Source of the DNA: Athripsodes cinereus
Lineage: Eukaryota; Arthropoda; Insecta; Trichoptera; Leptoceridae
Assembly (NCBI GenBank): GCA_947579605.1
Contig: OX388305.1
Location: 33,865,542 to 33,929,541 of the forward strand
Reading direction: 5' to 3'
Length of the DNA stretch: 64,000 bases
Part shown: piece by piece, positions 44,746 through 54,737 of the stretch
Position numbering within the stretch: position 1 is the first letter of the stretch
Layout: every line of letters begins with the position of its first letter
Program-made: the position numbers and the translations under genes
Notes under the pieces: model-generated
The model's database searches: none
The model's input: the letters and a program-made list of their open reading frames with translations, nothing else
What the model was told of the DNA's origin: nothing

Positions 44746-45805
44746 TACTGTTATCTAGATCTAGATCTGTATTTAAAATATTTTAAACAATTCTATTGTT
44801 TTATATAAAATAGAAAAATAATAAGTAGCATCAATCAAAATTTGGGTTGACAAGAATACAATATAATAAGAATAATACAATAATATATTATATTAGGAGC
44901 TAACCTAAATATTATTATTATTATTATTGCATGTTTGAGCGAAGAATCTTAGTGGCAAACATTTTTTCCCCATCGATCCATGGGAACATTGCAAAATGTT
45001 AAGGTGTCCGAATTCTCACAGACGGCGTAGAAAGAGGACGACACTGTCGTCACATATTATTATTTCCATTGGTAAAAAAGAGCGCCTATAAATATAAATA
45101 AAAACAATGAAAAAGAGGAAATAAAAATTGAAAAATATAACCACGAAAACATTCCAAATTCAAAAACCAAAACCGGATTTGAAGAACCAAGCGAATGAGA
45201 GTGTGTACATTATTTATATTATTATTGCGAGTATGTACCAAAACGCAGTTAGTACCTACATGTACCTTCCTTCATTATCAATAAAATGTTTTTGGTCATT
45301 TCTTAATAATTCGATTAATGAGTTTTGGATATTTAATTGATATCAAGATATTTCACATTACGGAAACGAAAAAAAGTGTGGCAGGAAAAATAGGGATGTG
45401 GCGTAAACGGATAGATGAAAATTATTTATTTATCCATGTGAGAAAATAATGAAAAAAAAAATAATTAGAACTTTTCCAAACAATGGGGAGAACAATAAGT
45501 AGGTAAACGTATTTTTTTTTTTTCAATTTTTTACATAAAAAAAACTTTTTTGTATCGTAAAAATTAGGGGATGATTATTTATGGAATGATTGTAAACCTG
45601 CGTTGTTCTAGAATCTTTTTATTTTTTCTCAGTAGGTATACATAATTTTTATATTTAATTTTAAACAAAAAATTCGCAGTAAAGTTTTAAGAGAGTTTAA
45701 TCTGAGACATCTACCTACTTATTTTTATCTACGTTTTAGTCATACGAGAATAAATCTTATTAAATAATTTTCAATTACTTACATGAGCTTTCAATACAAT
45801 AATAA
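44746..45805. other. AT-rich spacer, no gene
   Basis: TAAATCTTATTAAATAATTTT at about 45751 resembles the left flank of the 43.6 kb foldback. Nothing else recognised. Confidence 0.4.
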
Positions 45806-45905
45806 CATTATTTATTTATTTATATAAATTCACGGCATAAGCCTATTACATGACAAAATACATTATACATAACATTTACAAATACAACAGTGACAATTCT
45901 AACAA
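45806..45905 (-). repeat. Retroelement 3' tail repeat (family D), copy 3
   Basis: TTATTTATTTATTTATATAA, ATTCACGGCATAAGCCTATT and ACATGACAAAATACATTATA parallel 6125 and 9876. Confidence 0.6.
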
Positions 45906-46184
45906 AATTATATGAGTCATTAAATATAAGAAAACCAAATGTACTTATCCTCGTACAGATGTTATGTGTGTTTGTTGTTAGGAACGAAAACGTGTTAAAG
46001 TATGTAGGTGAGAAGGTAGTAGGTCTGTACAAAAGGTAGGTTCAAACAGGTGTATTCCGAATACAATCTAGACAAAATGTCTCCGATTCAAAATGTATTC
46101 TGTACGTACATATATAAAGTACCTACATGAGGACCTGTCCTACGTAGTAAACCAAGCTTTAGGTAGGTATATACTATTGGTAAA

Positions 46185-46270
46185 TATGTTTATTTATTAT
46201 ATTTATCAATTTTACACGTCATGAACCTTTTACACGTTACATATAGCAAAGAAAAAACAATTTGACAGAC
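46185..46270 (-). repeat. Retroelement 3' tail repeat (family D), degenerate copy 4
   Basis: TTTATTTATTATATTTATCA, TTTTACACGTCATGAACCTT and TTACACGTTACATATAGC resemble the other copies with more substitutions. Confidence 0.4.
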
Positions 46271-46364
46271 AAAAATGATATTTTATAAACACTTCCGCAA
46301 ATTACGAGTAGGTATACCATAACTAGACATCATTCTTTATTTTATGATTAAATTTTTATACATC

Positions 46365-46515
46365 CTATACTATACTCTAACGCCATGTCCCAAGTGGGGT
46401 ACGCAGACAGAACGGAACGCCAAATAGATCTATATTTACACACTTCCTTCGCTGCTTCCACATTCATACAATTTATTATGCACGCACTTCGGTTCCTCTT
46501 AATCGACACATTTTT
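46365..46515 (-). repeat. Repeat family G, copy 2
   Basis: ATACTATACTCTAACGCCAT, GTCCCAAGTGGGGTACGCAG, ACAGAACGGAACGCCAAATA and GATCTATATTTACACACTT match 23745-23820 and continue, diverged, to GCACGCACTTCGGTTCCTCT. Confidence 0.65.
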
Positions 46516-47004
46516 GTACTTCTTTGAAAAAGGTTTGTCTATGTTTTTGTATATATGTAAATAAGTCGCGTAAAAAGACGAGCCTTATATTATATATGTA
46601 ATTCAAATATTTTACATATTATTTTCTTTTGATTAGCAAACAGTTCGTAAAGAACTAGAGCATTCAAAATAATGGATGACCAAGGATCTATAAATTTCGA
46701 TCTTCTTTAAATGTCGCACTAAGCACGTGGAGTCTTCATGAAGATGCAAGACATACCTACTGACCAATATTTGTTTTTCTGAGATCTAAAAATGTTTATT
46801 GCCAGTTAGGAACTACAACTCATTCTTATTCGTTTATATTAATCTCCAATTCTTTGTTATTTCTATTTATTTGTTTCGTATACTACACATTGAACATTAC
46901 AAAATTGACTTAAGTAATGTAGAACAACATGTGTATTTTGTAACAGCAAATTTGTGTATTTAGAGATTACAAATAATAATTACAAATGTTTGGAGTCAAA
47001 AAGT
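46516..47004. other. AT-rich spacer, no gene
   Basis: Nothing recognised. Confidence 0.4.
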
Positions 47005-47205
47005 CCTGTAAAAGGCAGGTGTTCGAAAAAATTAAGACATTATACATCTTAAATTCAGCGATGAGGTTTGCCACCCATCCTGAATGTCTTGATTTTATAC
47101 TGGGCACGAAGAGGACAGTTTGCATGTTTCTTACATGCAGCTGATCTGCTGGCTACCCCACTTGTGGGATATGCCGTGATGGTATAGTAGTAGTAGTAGT
47201 AGAAC
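47005..47205 (+). repeat. TAG-tailed repeat (family F), plus copy
   Basis: GTCCTGTAAAAGGCAGGTGT, TCGAAAAAATTAAGACATTA, AATTCAGCGATGAGGTTTGC, CACCCATCCTGAATGTCTTG, ACATGCAGCTGATCTGCTGG, CTACCCCACTTGTGGGATAT, GCCGTGATGGTATAGTAGTA. It is the longest continuous copy and the best model for the family. Confidence 0.85.
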
Positions 47206-48074
47206 TACCTTTGTGTTTCCAGTGTTATTGTATAGTGTAAAAACCCAAATACTGATTGATGCGACAGAGAAAAAATGAAATTATTTGAACTCTGGATATA
47301 TAGACAAATACATAATGGACTGATAATGGATTATTGTAAGAGAAAGCCTGAACATAGAAAAAAACCGTTCCATAATCGTATTGCATGTACAGTAAAAGAA
47401 ATAAATGGTTTTCACCTTTTTACAATACAATAAAAACGACGATTACTTTTTACACAGTCGAAATTAATTCTATTACTTTTTAGTTTGACACATTAGTTGA
47501 AAAACAGATAAAATAAATAAATAGAAAGCACAACATTATTCGAATCCTTTTTCATACACAACAAAATAATATAATTAAATTACAAAATATTGTAAGAATA
47601 ATATATATTATAAAAAGTATTTATTTCCTGAGCTCGAATGCTGAACTAGTATGTATGTATGGATGTATCTAATTAATAAATATTAATATACTCGGTAAAT
47701 TTATTGTGAAGCACAATATTTTTTTAAGATTTGAAGACGTACAAATTAATTTCAAATTTAAACGTTACCCTTAAGCATGGCCCCCCATAGGGCGCGAGAC
47801 CACCGAGTCCCAACGGAACCAGTTCATCTTCATTCCAACATCTTCTGATTGTAACCCAAATAGGCTGAGACCAGATTCACCATATTTAGACAATTTTTAT
47901 AATAAATATCAGGCAGTTATTATCGTTTGTATAAATTTCATATTCGATAGTAAATAAGCAAATGTCAAATCAAAACAAGAATTTTGCCTATTCTATTTTG
48001 ATTTTTTTAACAATTCTTTCAAATATTCCTATGATGAAACTTATCCTACTTTGATGTATTATATACGATAGGTA
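47206..48074. other. Spacer, one GC-richer patch
   Basis: CATGGCCCCCCATAGGGCGC and GAGACCACCGAGTCCCAACG at about 47777-47817 are GC-rich and unidentified; the rest is AT-rich. Confidence 0.35.
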
Positions 48075-48362
48075 TGGTTTCAATCGCAATATATGCATCA
48101 CTTGCAGGGTAGAGGAGAGAGTATTAGGTGTCCCGACGCTTACAAATCGGCTTAGGCTGGCTTAAGTGCTTTTACCATGACAGCGTTCACCAATTCCACC
48201 TATATCTCTTATGCTTCTCTCATATCAATATTTTTCAGAGCGGGTGACTGCACTCATCGCTGAAAAGCGACTTCATTCAGCCAACCGCACTTACTAGGAT
48301 TTTATCCCACCACCTCCGTGTTACGAGTCCAATACTCTAATCATTAGGCCACGGAGAATGAT
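48075..48362 (-). repeat. tRNA-derived SINE (SINE-3), minus
   Basis: Minus strand: CGTGGCCTAATGATTAGAGT (A box), ATTGGACTCGTAACACGGAG (anticodon-arm-like), then GTGCGGTTGGCTGAATGAAG, CGATGAGTGCAGTCACCCGC, GGTGGAATTGGTGAACGCTG, CACTTAAGCCAGCCTAAGCC and GATTTGTAAGCGTCGGGACA, ending near TTGCGATTGAAACC. The second copy is at 62800-63030, and the tail is reused in the 43.6 kb foldback. The TPsiC region is degraded, so this is not a functional tRNA. Confidence 0.8.
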
Positions 48363-48429
48363 GAGAGCTTAATTCACACTACTACAATTAGATATATATT
48401 TGTATCTAATAGTAAAATGACATTCCTTT

Positions 48430-48720
48430 TAATCGTTTATTTATTTATTTATTCCTTTTGCACATCATCATTATATAACAGTTTTAACAAAACAATACAA
48501 AATTTAAATAACCAAATAAGATAATACAAAATTTAAAATAAACACGAAGAGGACAGTTTGCATGTTTCTTGCATGTAGCTGATCTGCTGGCTACCCCACT
48601 TGTGGGATATGCCGTGATGGTATAGTATATGTAGTATAGTAAAATTTAAAATACATGGATGATTTGCAGTGGCGAGATTATCACTATCAAGTGATTTCTT
48701 TTATCTGACCACGACACATT
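48430..48720. repeat. Repeat family C, copy 2, interrupted
   Basis: TTTATTTATTCCTTTTGCAC then ATCATCATTATATAAC begins the copy; it resumes after the inserted family F fragment with GCAGTGGCGAGATTATCACT and GTGATTTCTTTTATCTGACC, parallel to 2260-2320. Confidence 0.65.
48541..48640 (+). mobile_element. TAG-tailed repeat (family F) insertion with 13-bp target duplication
   Basis: A 5'-truncated family F copy, AACACGAAGAGGACAGTTTG to GCCGTGATGGTATAGTATAT, is flanked by AAAATTTAAAATA at 48528-48540 and 48641-48653. A long, exact flanking duplication with 5' truncation is the mark of target-primed reverse transcription, showing family F is LINE-mobilised. Confidence 0.9.
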
Positions 48721-49846
48721 GAGAGACACCTAGTTAAAAAAAATTACTTATATAAAATACCATCAATACATAACAAAAGAAAAAAAAAATATTTTGACAC
48801 CCACCCATCACGTGGTAGGAATTATGTATTGGAGGGGGGAGGGGCTAAGGAACGGACGCTGTGTTAGAAGACAGCATTTTTTCCTTTTAAATGAATTGTT
48901 GTACATAATTTTTATAACATTGGCACTTAGGTTTTGTGCACGGTGTGATTGAAATCTTGAAAGGGCACACAGTAGCAAGATGTCAATCGTTTGTTACAAA
49001 AACAAATTTGAGTACCTGTGCTGGCAATACTCGTATTATGAAAAGGTAATCAACGGGAAACTGGTTTTACTCTGTCAACACCAAGTTAAATCAAAATATA
49101 GTACCTACCTACCTATCGGAATATAACTAAATGGGTATTTAATGATGTTTATAGTGTTTTGTTCCGAGTTCTTTATGAGAAAATAATTGTAAATAGGAAT
49201 ACAATTTAAACTAGACAAGCTTACAAATAACTATTATTACTGCTTTTTTCATGCTAATCTATTTTTTTTGCTCTTTTACTCGGAAACACAAGTAAAAAAT
49301 AGTGCAGTTTCCTATAAATCTTTGAATGGCGGATAACGACATAAAAACTCATAATTTAAAAAAAAAATTGTTGACTAATTTATAGTCGGACTTTGCAGTC
49401 AGAAAAAAGTTCTTTCTTGGTAACAATTCTAAAATCAATAGTTTCGATATTTAAAGCTCAATTTTTTCTGGGTTTCCTATATTTAATCATTATCAATATT
49501 TTTTTAGTTCGATGGGTGAATTTTCCATATTTTATTTATGCTTTTAAATTTGTTTACGATTTTGAATTATCATTATAAAAGCTTGTTTTTGCATAAAACT
49601 ATCAATGATAATTAAATTATCAACATCTAAAATCTAATTAAACGTACAAAAACTAGCATAAAAGTCATTTTTTTGTAATATACAAGCAACGATCTCTGGA
49701 GAACTTAACGAGAACTTAACTTATTTCTAAGTATGAATAAGAAGTAAGAGCTTAGGTACATTGAAATGACTTCAACTTAAGAACAATAATTTGATTTTAG
49801 ATCAAATATTATTTGATAATTGTGGGTAAAGTTTTAATAAAAATTT
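48721..49846. other. AT-rich spacer, no gene
   Basis: A short GC-richer patch (GGAGGGGGGAGGGGCTAAGG at about 48832) is unidentified. Frames in this stretch look like chance. Confidence 0.4.
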
Positions 49847-50134
49847 GAACAACTCTAATTTAATTATTCCAAATTGATCACACTCACCGATAGTCAACCT
49901 ATTTGAGTAGGTATTAACTAGGTAAGTATGTTGTATATGATACACACACATATGTAAATTTCCTTTAGGAGTGCATGACACAGTGTTTCGACGATTATGA
50001 ATCATGCACTCCTAAGGAAGTTGTCATATATAAATGTGTGTCATATACGACATACATACCTGGTTAATACCTATTCAAATAGTTTAACTATCGGTGGGTG
50101 TGATCAATTTAGAATAATTAATCTAGAGTGGTTC
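49847..50134. mobile_element. Foldback element, ~130-bp arms
   Basis: The left arm 49847-49978 and right arm 50002-50134 are reverse complements with about one change per few bases to ten: TTGATCACACTCACCGATAG mirrors CTATCGGTGGGTGTGATCAA, and TTAGGAGTGCATGA mirrors TCATGCACTCCTAA at the centre. GAAC...GTTC at the ends. Two short frames (one per strand) are simply the two arms read twice. Confidence 0.85.
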
Positions 50135-50819
50135 AAAATACGATCAACATCTACACTTCTAGTAAGTAAAATCCAGTTCCCGACATTCAATTGTGTCAAA
50201 AAATTCATAACATAAAGGGTATTATGTAGTTTTGTTACAGTGAGACAAACATTCATACGAATCAACACGTATCGGGTACAAGACAGGACATCGCGGTCTG
50301 TGATATTTGAAAAATACATGTTTATAATAATATGTGATGCGACAAGGTTCATGATTTTTTGGTGCCGACGTGAAAGGCCATCACAACATACGTGTGATCT
50401 GTAAAATGCTGTTTGTACACAAGCCAGGACCTCACGCAGTGACGGTACTAAAACACTATCTAAGTTGTTAATATTGCTCTTATCATTATTGTATACTTAG
50501 TGTTCATCGACCCTTACGAATATTACTCTTATCATTTGTATACTTATGTAGTGTTTATCGACCCTTATGAATCTTCTGATACAAAACAATTTATTTAAAC
50601 ACAAGCATTGATATTTTATAAATTAATTGATATTTTATGATTATAAAGAGTCTAAGTTAAAAATTCACCTATCCAGATAAAGGTACTAACCCAGACACAA
50701 GCTAGCAATATGCAGCTTCGCCGGGTGAGATCTAAATACAAATTGATTTTAAATAAATGTTATATTGTACATAGATTTATTTTGTTATATTTTATGTTTC
50801 AATAAAAAATACTAATAAA
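50135..50819. other. Spacer with short repeats
   Basis: A direct repeat ATTACTCTTATCATT.GTATACTTA (about 50475 and 50522) with GTGTT.ATCGACCCTTA.GAAT forms a ~50-bp duplication. ATTCACCTATCCAGATA at 50666 is shared with 12698. Confidence 0.5.
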
Positions 50820-51180
50820 AGCATTTGAGATGTGGCTTCATCATGGACTGATTTGGTTACCAACAATGAGGTGTTGTGGAGGGTTAGAACAGATAGAGAG
50901 ATGCTGTCCAATATAAAGATGCGGAAAATGGCATATTTGGGACACGCACTTCGAAATGGCTAATATGGTTTCATCCAACTCATTTTGAAGGGAAAATTGA
51001 GGGTAGTCGTGGAATGGGAAGGCGGCAGATGTCTTGGCTAAGAAATATCCGAGAGTTGACCAAAACTCAGAGGGTGGAAAAGCTGTTCCGACTAACACAA
51101 AACAGAGAAGCCTACGCCAGGGTGATAGCCGACGTCGGAGGGACCGAAATGGCACTTCAAGAAGAAGAAGAAGAGGCTTA
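50820..51180 (+). pseudogene. Family A LINE C-terminus, frameshifted
   Basis: Begins AFEMWLH, then, after a deletion of the RRMLRI segment, frames shift through DWFGYQQ, a DREMLSNIKMRKMAYLGHAL region with a stop, FIQLILKGKIEGSRGMGRRQ, MSWLRNIRELTKTQRVEKLF and NREAYARVIADVGGTEMAL, then CAAGAAGAAGAAGAAG. The same 5' truncation point as 42272. Clearly dead. Confidence 0.8.
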
Positions 51181-51889
51181 GTAATAAAGATTGCTCCATT
51201 ACTTACTCTCGAAAGCATCTATTTCATATTCAAACAAAATGTTGTCATTTCAATTCACAATTTATCTTTTTCTATACATTTTTGAACGGTAAGCGGAGCT
51301 GACAACCTGTGGGTATACCTCATGCACGCCCACCATTTTTTCTCCATCTTTCAAGTAGTGTTTAAAATTACACCTGCACACCAATGATAATTTTACTACG
51401 TGATATTTATTCAACACCACTGGACATCATTGATATTAGCATTACTATGCGTGAGCGTGCGGCTGTATTATTCAGGACCTACCCGAAGAGAGGTGTGAGA
51501 TGAAGTGGATTCCAAGACATCTCTCAACAGCAAAAACACATCATCACCTCTATTCTCATAACATAACACCGCCATGCTACTACATACTACAGACTTCTGT
51601 GGATTATACATAAGACATATAATATAATCAGACTTCACCACAGTGCCACACATTCCGTCCAGGAATATTACCACTTTTCCAATTGGTTTCTTTCATCTTC
51701 ATAATATTATTATAATCATCAACAGTCTCGGATTTCGATAACAAATTCCAAGAAAAATATAATATTATTTCAATCAGAACTTTCTTTGTGATAGGTACAC
51801 ATAGACAACCTAGTTAGCTAGATAGATTCTAGACATATTATTGGCATGCAATGAATTTGCAGGTTGTTTTCTCTGAAAAACATCTAATT
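51181..51889. other. Spacer, no gene recognised
   Basis: A mixed-composition segment at 51385-51690 has no family match or repeat partner in the window. Confidence 0.35.
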
Positions 51890-52025
51890 TATTTTATTCA
51901 TTCATAACTGTATATTGATTACAAACAATAACATAAAAGGTAAACATGCAAGTTAGATACAATCAATAGGGCGAGTTTTTCGCGAAGGCGCGATCTCTTC
52001 GTACTAACCACATCTTGCAGTTTAC
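51890..52025 (-). repeat. Retroelement tail (family H), diverged copy
   Basis: TTTATTTTATTCATTCATAA then, after ~65 bp, AGGGCGAGTTTTTCGCGAAG, GCGCGATCTCTTCGTACTAA. Same layout as 29215-29362. Confidence 0.6.
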
Positions 52026-52179
52026 GTATGCATTAAAAGTAGCAAATTTTAGATTAACTTTTCCAAAAACTGCAGAAATAAGAATTACTATTCCAAATTA
52101 ATTTTAGAAACCTTTTATATTGAGTACTTTTGCATTGATTTTATTTATTAACACCTATAAGTTATATATAATTTATTTA

Positions 52180-52370
52180 TTTGTAGTGTCGAAACCCATA
52201 AAAAATAAACTGATCTCCAGTACTGTGCAAAGCGCACAGCACGTGGAGATGCGTCAAAAAAAAATTCTCAATAGTGCATGTGACAGGGCACAATGGACAC
52301 TCCAACAAGTCTGGCATGGTCTGTAGGTACTGCACCGCAGTCACACTCTCCAGATTCGTCTAAGTAAAAA
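52180..52370 (-). pseudogene. LINE C-terminal zinc-knuckle end (family I), minus
   Basis: The reverse complement has CTGGAGAGTGTGACTGCGGT, CATGCCAGACTTGTTGGAGT, GTCCATTGTGCCCTGTCACA, TGTGCGCTTTGCACAGTACT, GGAGATCAGTTTATTTTTTA and GGGTTTCGACAC, paralleling 40865-41030. A small insertion (TAGGTAC) at 52325 breaks the QTM region. Confidence 0.8.
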
Positions 52371-53234
52371 ATCTAGGATATTACGAGTAGGTATATACAA
52401 TTCATTTTCACTAGATATTCAATCAAATGAATATTAGAATATGAAAATTGTTTAAAAATACCGTGATATAAAGGAAAAGCAGAAGAAAAATATATTCTAC
52501 AATCATTAATATCTAGTTCACCACAGATAATCAAAACATATAATAAATATGTATGAAACAATACAGAATATAATATTATGTTTATTCGACAAAACAGCTT
52601 TTGTATTTACAGAATGTTTATAAGTGTAAAAATTCTCTTTTACCGCCTTCGAGAACACACTGGAATCTCTGATTATTTTAATAAAAAAAACATACAAAAT
52701 GATTATACGAGGTGGCACTGAATTAATCGTCTCAATGTTTGCACAAAATATGACACAACCTGCAAAGGAAAACATCTCGTATGATATAAGTAAATAAGTG
52801 CATTTTTCGTGTAGATTTTCTCAAGTATTTTATGATGCGTATAAAAAATAAAACCGACACCTTTCGGTTATCTAACGGCCTATTGAAAGGGAGCACAGTG
52901 CCTCATAATAAATGAATATATTATTATTGTCACTAAAACATTTATTTTCGTTTGTTGTCGATGTGAAAAAAGTAAGTTAATGTAAATTTTCACACTGTTG
53001 GAAACATAATAACAATATATTTATTCATAATATTACATGAATAAAACATTATGCACAAATATACGCATTTTATACAATATAGCTATGTGTAGGTACCTAC
53101 ATTGTTATGTTTTATATAAATTTACACCTCCTATACACATATTGTACATTATAGGAACATATTGTGACAACATTTTAATATAATAATAATAAACTTTATT
53201 GTACAAAATTTTTAGACAAAAATAATAGGTAAGT
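52371..53234. other. AT-rich spacer; tail-like repeat before the next LINE
   Basis: TAATAATAATAAACTTTATTG at about 53180 looks like a reversed LINE tail. No gene seen. Confidence 0.4.
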
Positions 53235-53845
53235 ATATCGATGTTCAGGTACCTGGGAGCAACCATAACGCCAGAGGGTGATCTCCGGTCGGAATTACCA
53301 ATCCGCATAGGAGCAGCTAGCGGGGCTTTCAACAACATGAACAAAGTTTGGAAGGCGTCTGGACTCAGCATCAGGACAAAATGTCGCTTGTTCAATGCGT
53401 GCATCATCCCAATCCTTCTATATGGCTGCGAGTCTTGGCACTTAACCAAGGCTCAAGAGCGGAAGATACTAAGCTTTGACAACAAGTGTCTTAGAAGGAT
53501 TTTGGATGTCAGATGGTATGAACATGTTACAAATGATGCTGTGCGCCAGCGCACCCAGCAGAGACCTGTAATCTCCGTAATACAAGAGAGACGATGGTCC
53601 TGGCTGGGACATGTTTTGAGAATGCCCAATGATAGTTGGCCAAAAAGAGCACTGTTCTTCCGTCCGCAGGGGTTCCGTAGGCCCGGGCGTCCCTCTTTCA
53701 CAATACACCGTTCCTATGACAACGATATCAGAGCGCAAGGAATGTCGTGGGAAGAGGTGACGCAATTGGCACAGAGACGCTCTGAATGGAGGAGGCTGGT
53801 TTCTGCCCTGTGCTCCCGAGAGGAGCGTTGAGGGCGATGATGATG
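53235..53845 (+). pseudogene. Family E LINE reverse-transcriptase C-terminus, longest copy
   Basis: An uninterrupted 196-codon frame. It starts inside the 'FxYLGxxIxxDG' motif (FRYLGATITPEGDL), then IRIGAASGAFNNMNKVWKAS, IIPILLYGCESWHLTKAQER, DNKCLRRILDVRWYEHVTND, AVRQRTQQRPVISVIQERR, WSWLGHVLRMPNDSWPKRAL, GFRRPGRPSFTIHRSYDNDI and LVSALCSREER, stop, and a GATGATGATGGTGATGAT tail. This is the region after the RT core in many insect LINEs; the catalytic domain is missing. Minus-strand relatives: 3420-4255 (split), 24515, 35490 and a trace at 9005. The clean frame suggests a fairly recent insertion. Confidence 0.85.
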
Positions 53846-53896
53846 GTGATGATATCGATGTTATTTTTACAATTAACCATTGAATGAGGTCATATG

Positions 53897-54099
53897 TGTA
53901 AAATTAACACATGAAACTACCTTACAAGGCTTAGAATAGACAAAGTCACCTTATTCGATAGTGCCCCAGACGGGACAAAGCATTCCTCGGGACAAGGTAA
54001 GGGATGCGGATTCATATCCCGTTCGGGGCACTATCGAATAAGGTGACGTTGTCTTTTCTAAGCCTTATAATATGGTAGTTTCATGTGTTAAATTTACAT
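53897..54099. mobile_element. ~200-bp MITE/foldback
   Basis: TGTAAAATTAACACATGAAACT at the left mirrors AGTTTCATGTGTTAAATTTACA at the right. The arms run on through AAGGCTTAGAATAGACAA, GTCACCTTATTCGATAGTGC and CCC.GACGGGA to an unpaired centre at about 53976-54018. No coding content. Target duplication not resolved. Confidence 0.9.
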
Positions 54100-54109
54100 A
54101 AAAATAATA

Positions 54110-54185
54110 AGATTACAACATGTTATATACAAATAATTTTGCGTAATGTGCGAGTTTATCACAGAGACGCGATATCTTCCAACTA
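54110..54185 (-). repeat. Retroelement tail (family H), fragment
   Basis: GTGCGAGTTTATCACAGAGA and CGCGATATCTTCCAACTAAC then CC match the conserved hairpin end of the family. Confidence 0.6.
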
Positions 54186-54284
54186 ACCCAAAAAATACCA
54201 ACACATCAATATATAATTGTTTATGTTTATATATATTTTAATTTTTTACACTGTGTCTTTCACCTAAAGTATTATAGGTATATA

Positions 54285-54323
54285 TTACAAAAGCTTTTCG
54301 GACTACGTCCATCCTCAGTGAAA
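54285..54323 (-). ncRNA. Hammerhead ribozyme (HHR-3), minus, Penelope-like element type
   Basis: Minus strand, 5' to 3': stem I 5' strand TTTCA (54323-54319); core CTGAGGA (54318-54312); extra T (54311); stem II GGAC (54310-54307), loop GTA, GTCC (54303-54300); core GAAA (54299-54296); stem III AGCT (54295-54292), self-complementary; TT as U16.1 and H17 (54291-54290); stem I 3' strand TGTAA (54289-54285), pairing with TTTCA at four of five positions. Same plan as HHR-1 and HHR-2, including the extra T after the core and a loopless stem III. H17 is U rather than the commoner C. Confidence 0.7.
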
Positions 54324-54444
54324 AAATACTTAGAACTTAATACAATAGACAGATAACATAAGATAATTAAGAAAGGGGTGGGATTTGGGGAGGGGGTGTG
54401 AGGTTGGGATGTACCTAGTGACACTGTCTTTTTTAAAAAGATAT
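54324..54444 (-). other. Probable Penelope-like element sequence upstream of HHR-3
   Basis: A C-rich (on minus) block, CCCCCTCCCCAAATCCCACC at about 54402-54383, lies 5' of the ribozyme. No frame is recognisable; assignment to the same retroelement is only by position. Confidence 0.35.
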
Positions 54445-54737
54445 ATTTATTTGTTTATTTTATTCCTCACTGTACATTGGTTACAATATTACAAAATAAA
54501 ACAGTGTCATATATGTAAATATCAGTTATACAATTCAATGTAGGTACAGAGGGCGAGTTTATCGCTAAGATGCTATGTCTTCCAATTAACCCGGATATAT
54601 AGGTATTTGGGTTTTGTTATAAACTCATATAGGTACAACCATTCACAGTAAACCTAAGAAAGGGGCACTTGGAATCGAACCAAGGACCCCCTGTTCACGA
54701 GGCCGAGCTCTACCTCCATGCTACTAACGAACCGTAT
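54445..54737 (-). mobile_element. Composite SINE-1: tRNA-like head joined to family H tail (minus)
   Basis: From the right on the minus strand: TTAGTAGCATGGAGGTAGAG (A box), CTCGGCCTCGTGAACAGGGG, the B box GGTTCGATTCC, then GTGCCCCTTTCTTAGGTTTA, CTGTGAATGGTTGTACC, GTTTATAACAAAACCC, then immediately the family H tail (GGGTTAATTGGAAGACATAG, TTAGCGATAAACTCGCCCTC) down to AATAAAATAAACAAATAAA. Head, body and tail in one piece suggest a full-length SINE whose tail is shared with a LINE, the usual way SINEs are mobilised. Confidence 0.75.

Noticed and set aside
48290..48362. Functional tRNA on minus strand
   Set aside because: No paired acceptor stem or intact TPsiC arm; continues into a SINE body.
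49802..50352. Three frames across 49.8-50.35 kb sharing YLVNTYSN residues
   Set aside because: The shared peptide comes from the foldback arms being read on opposite strands.
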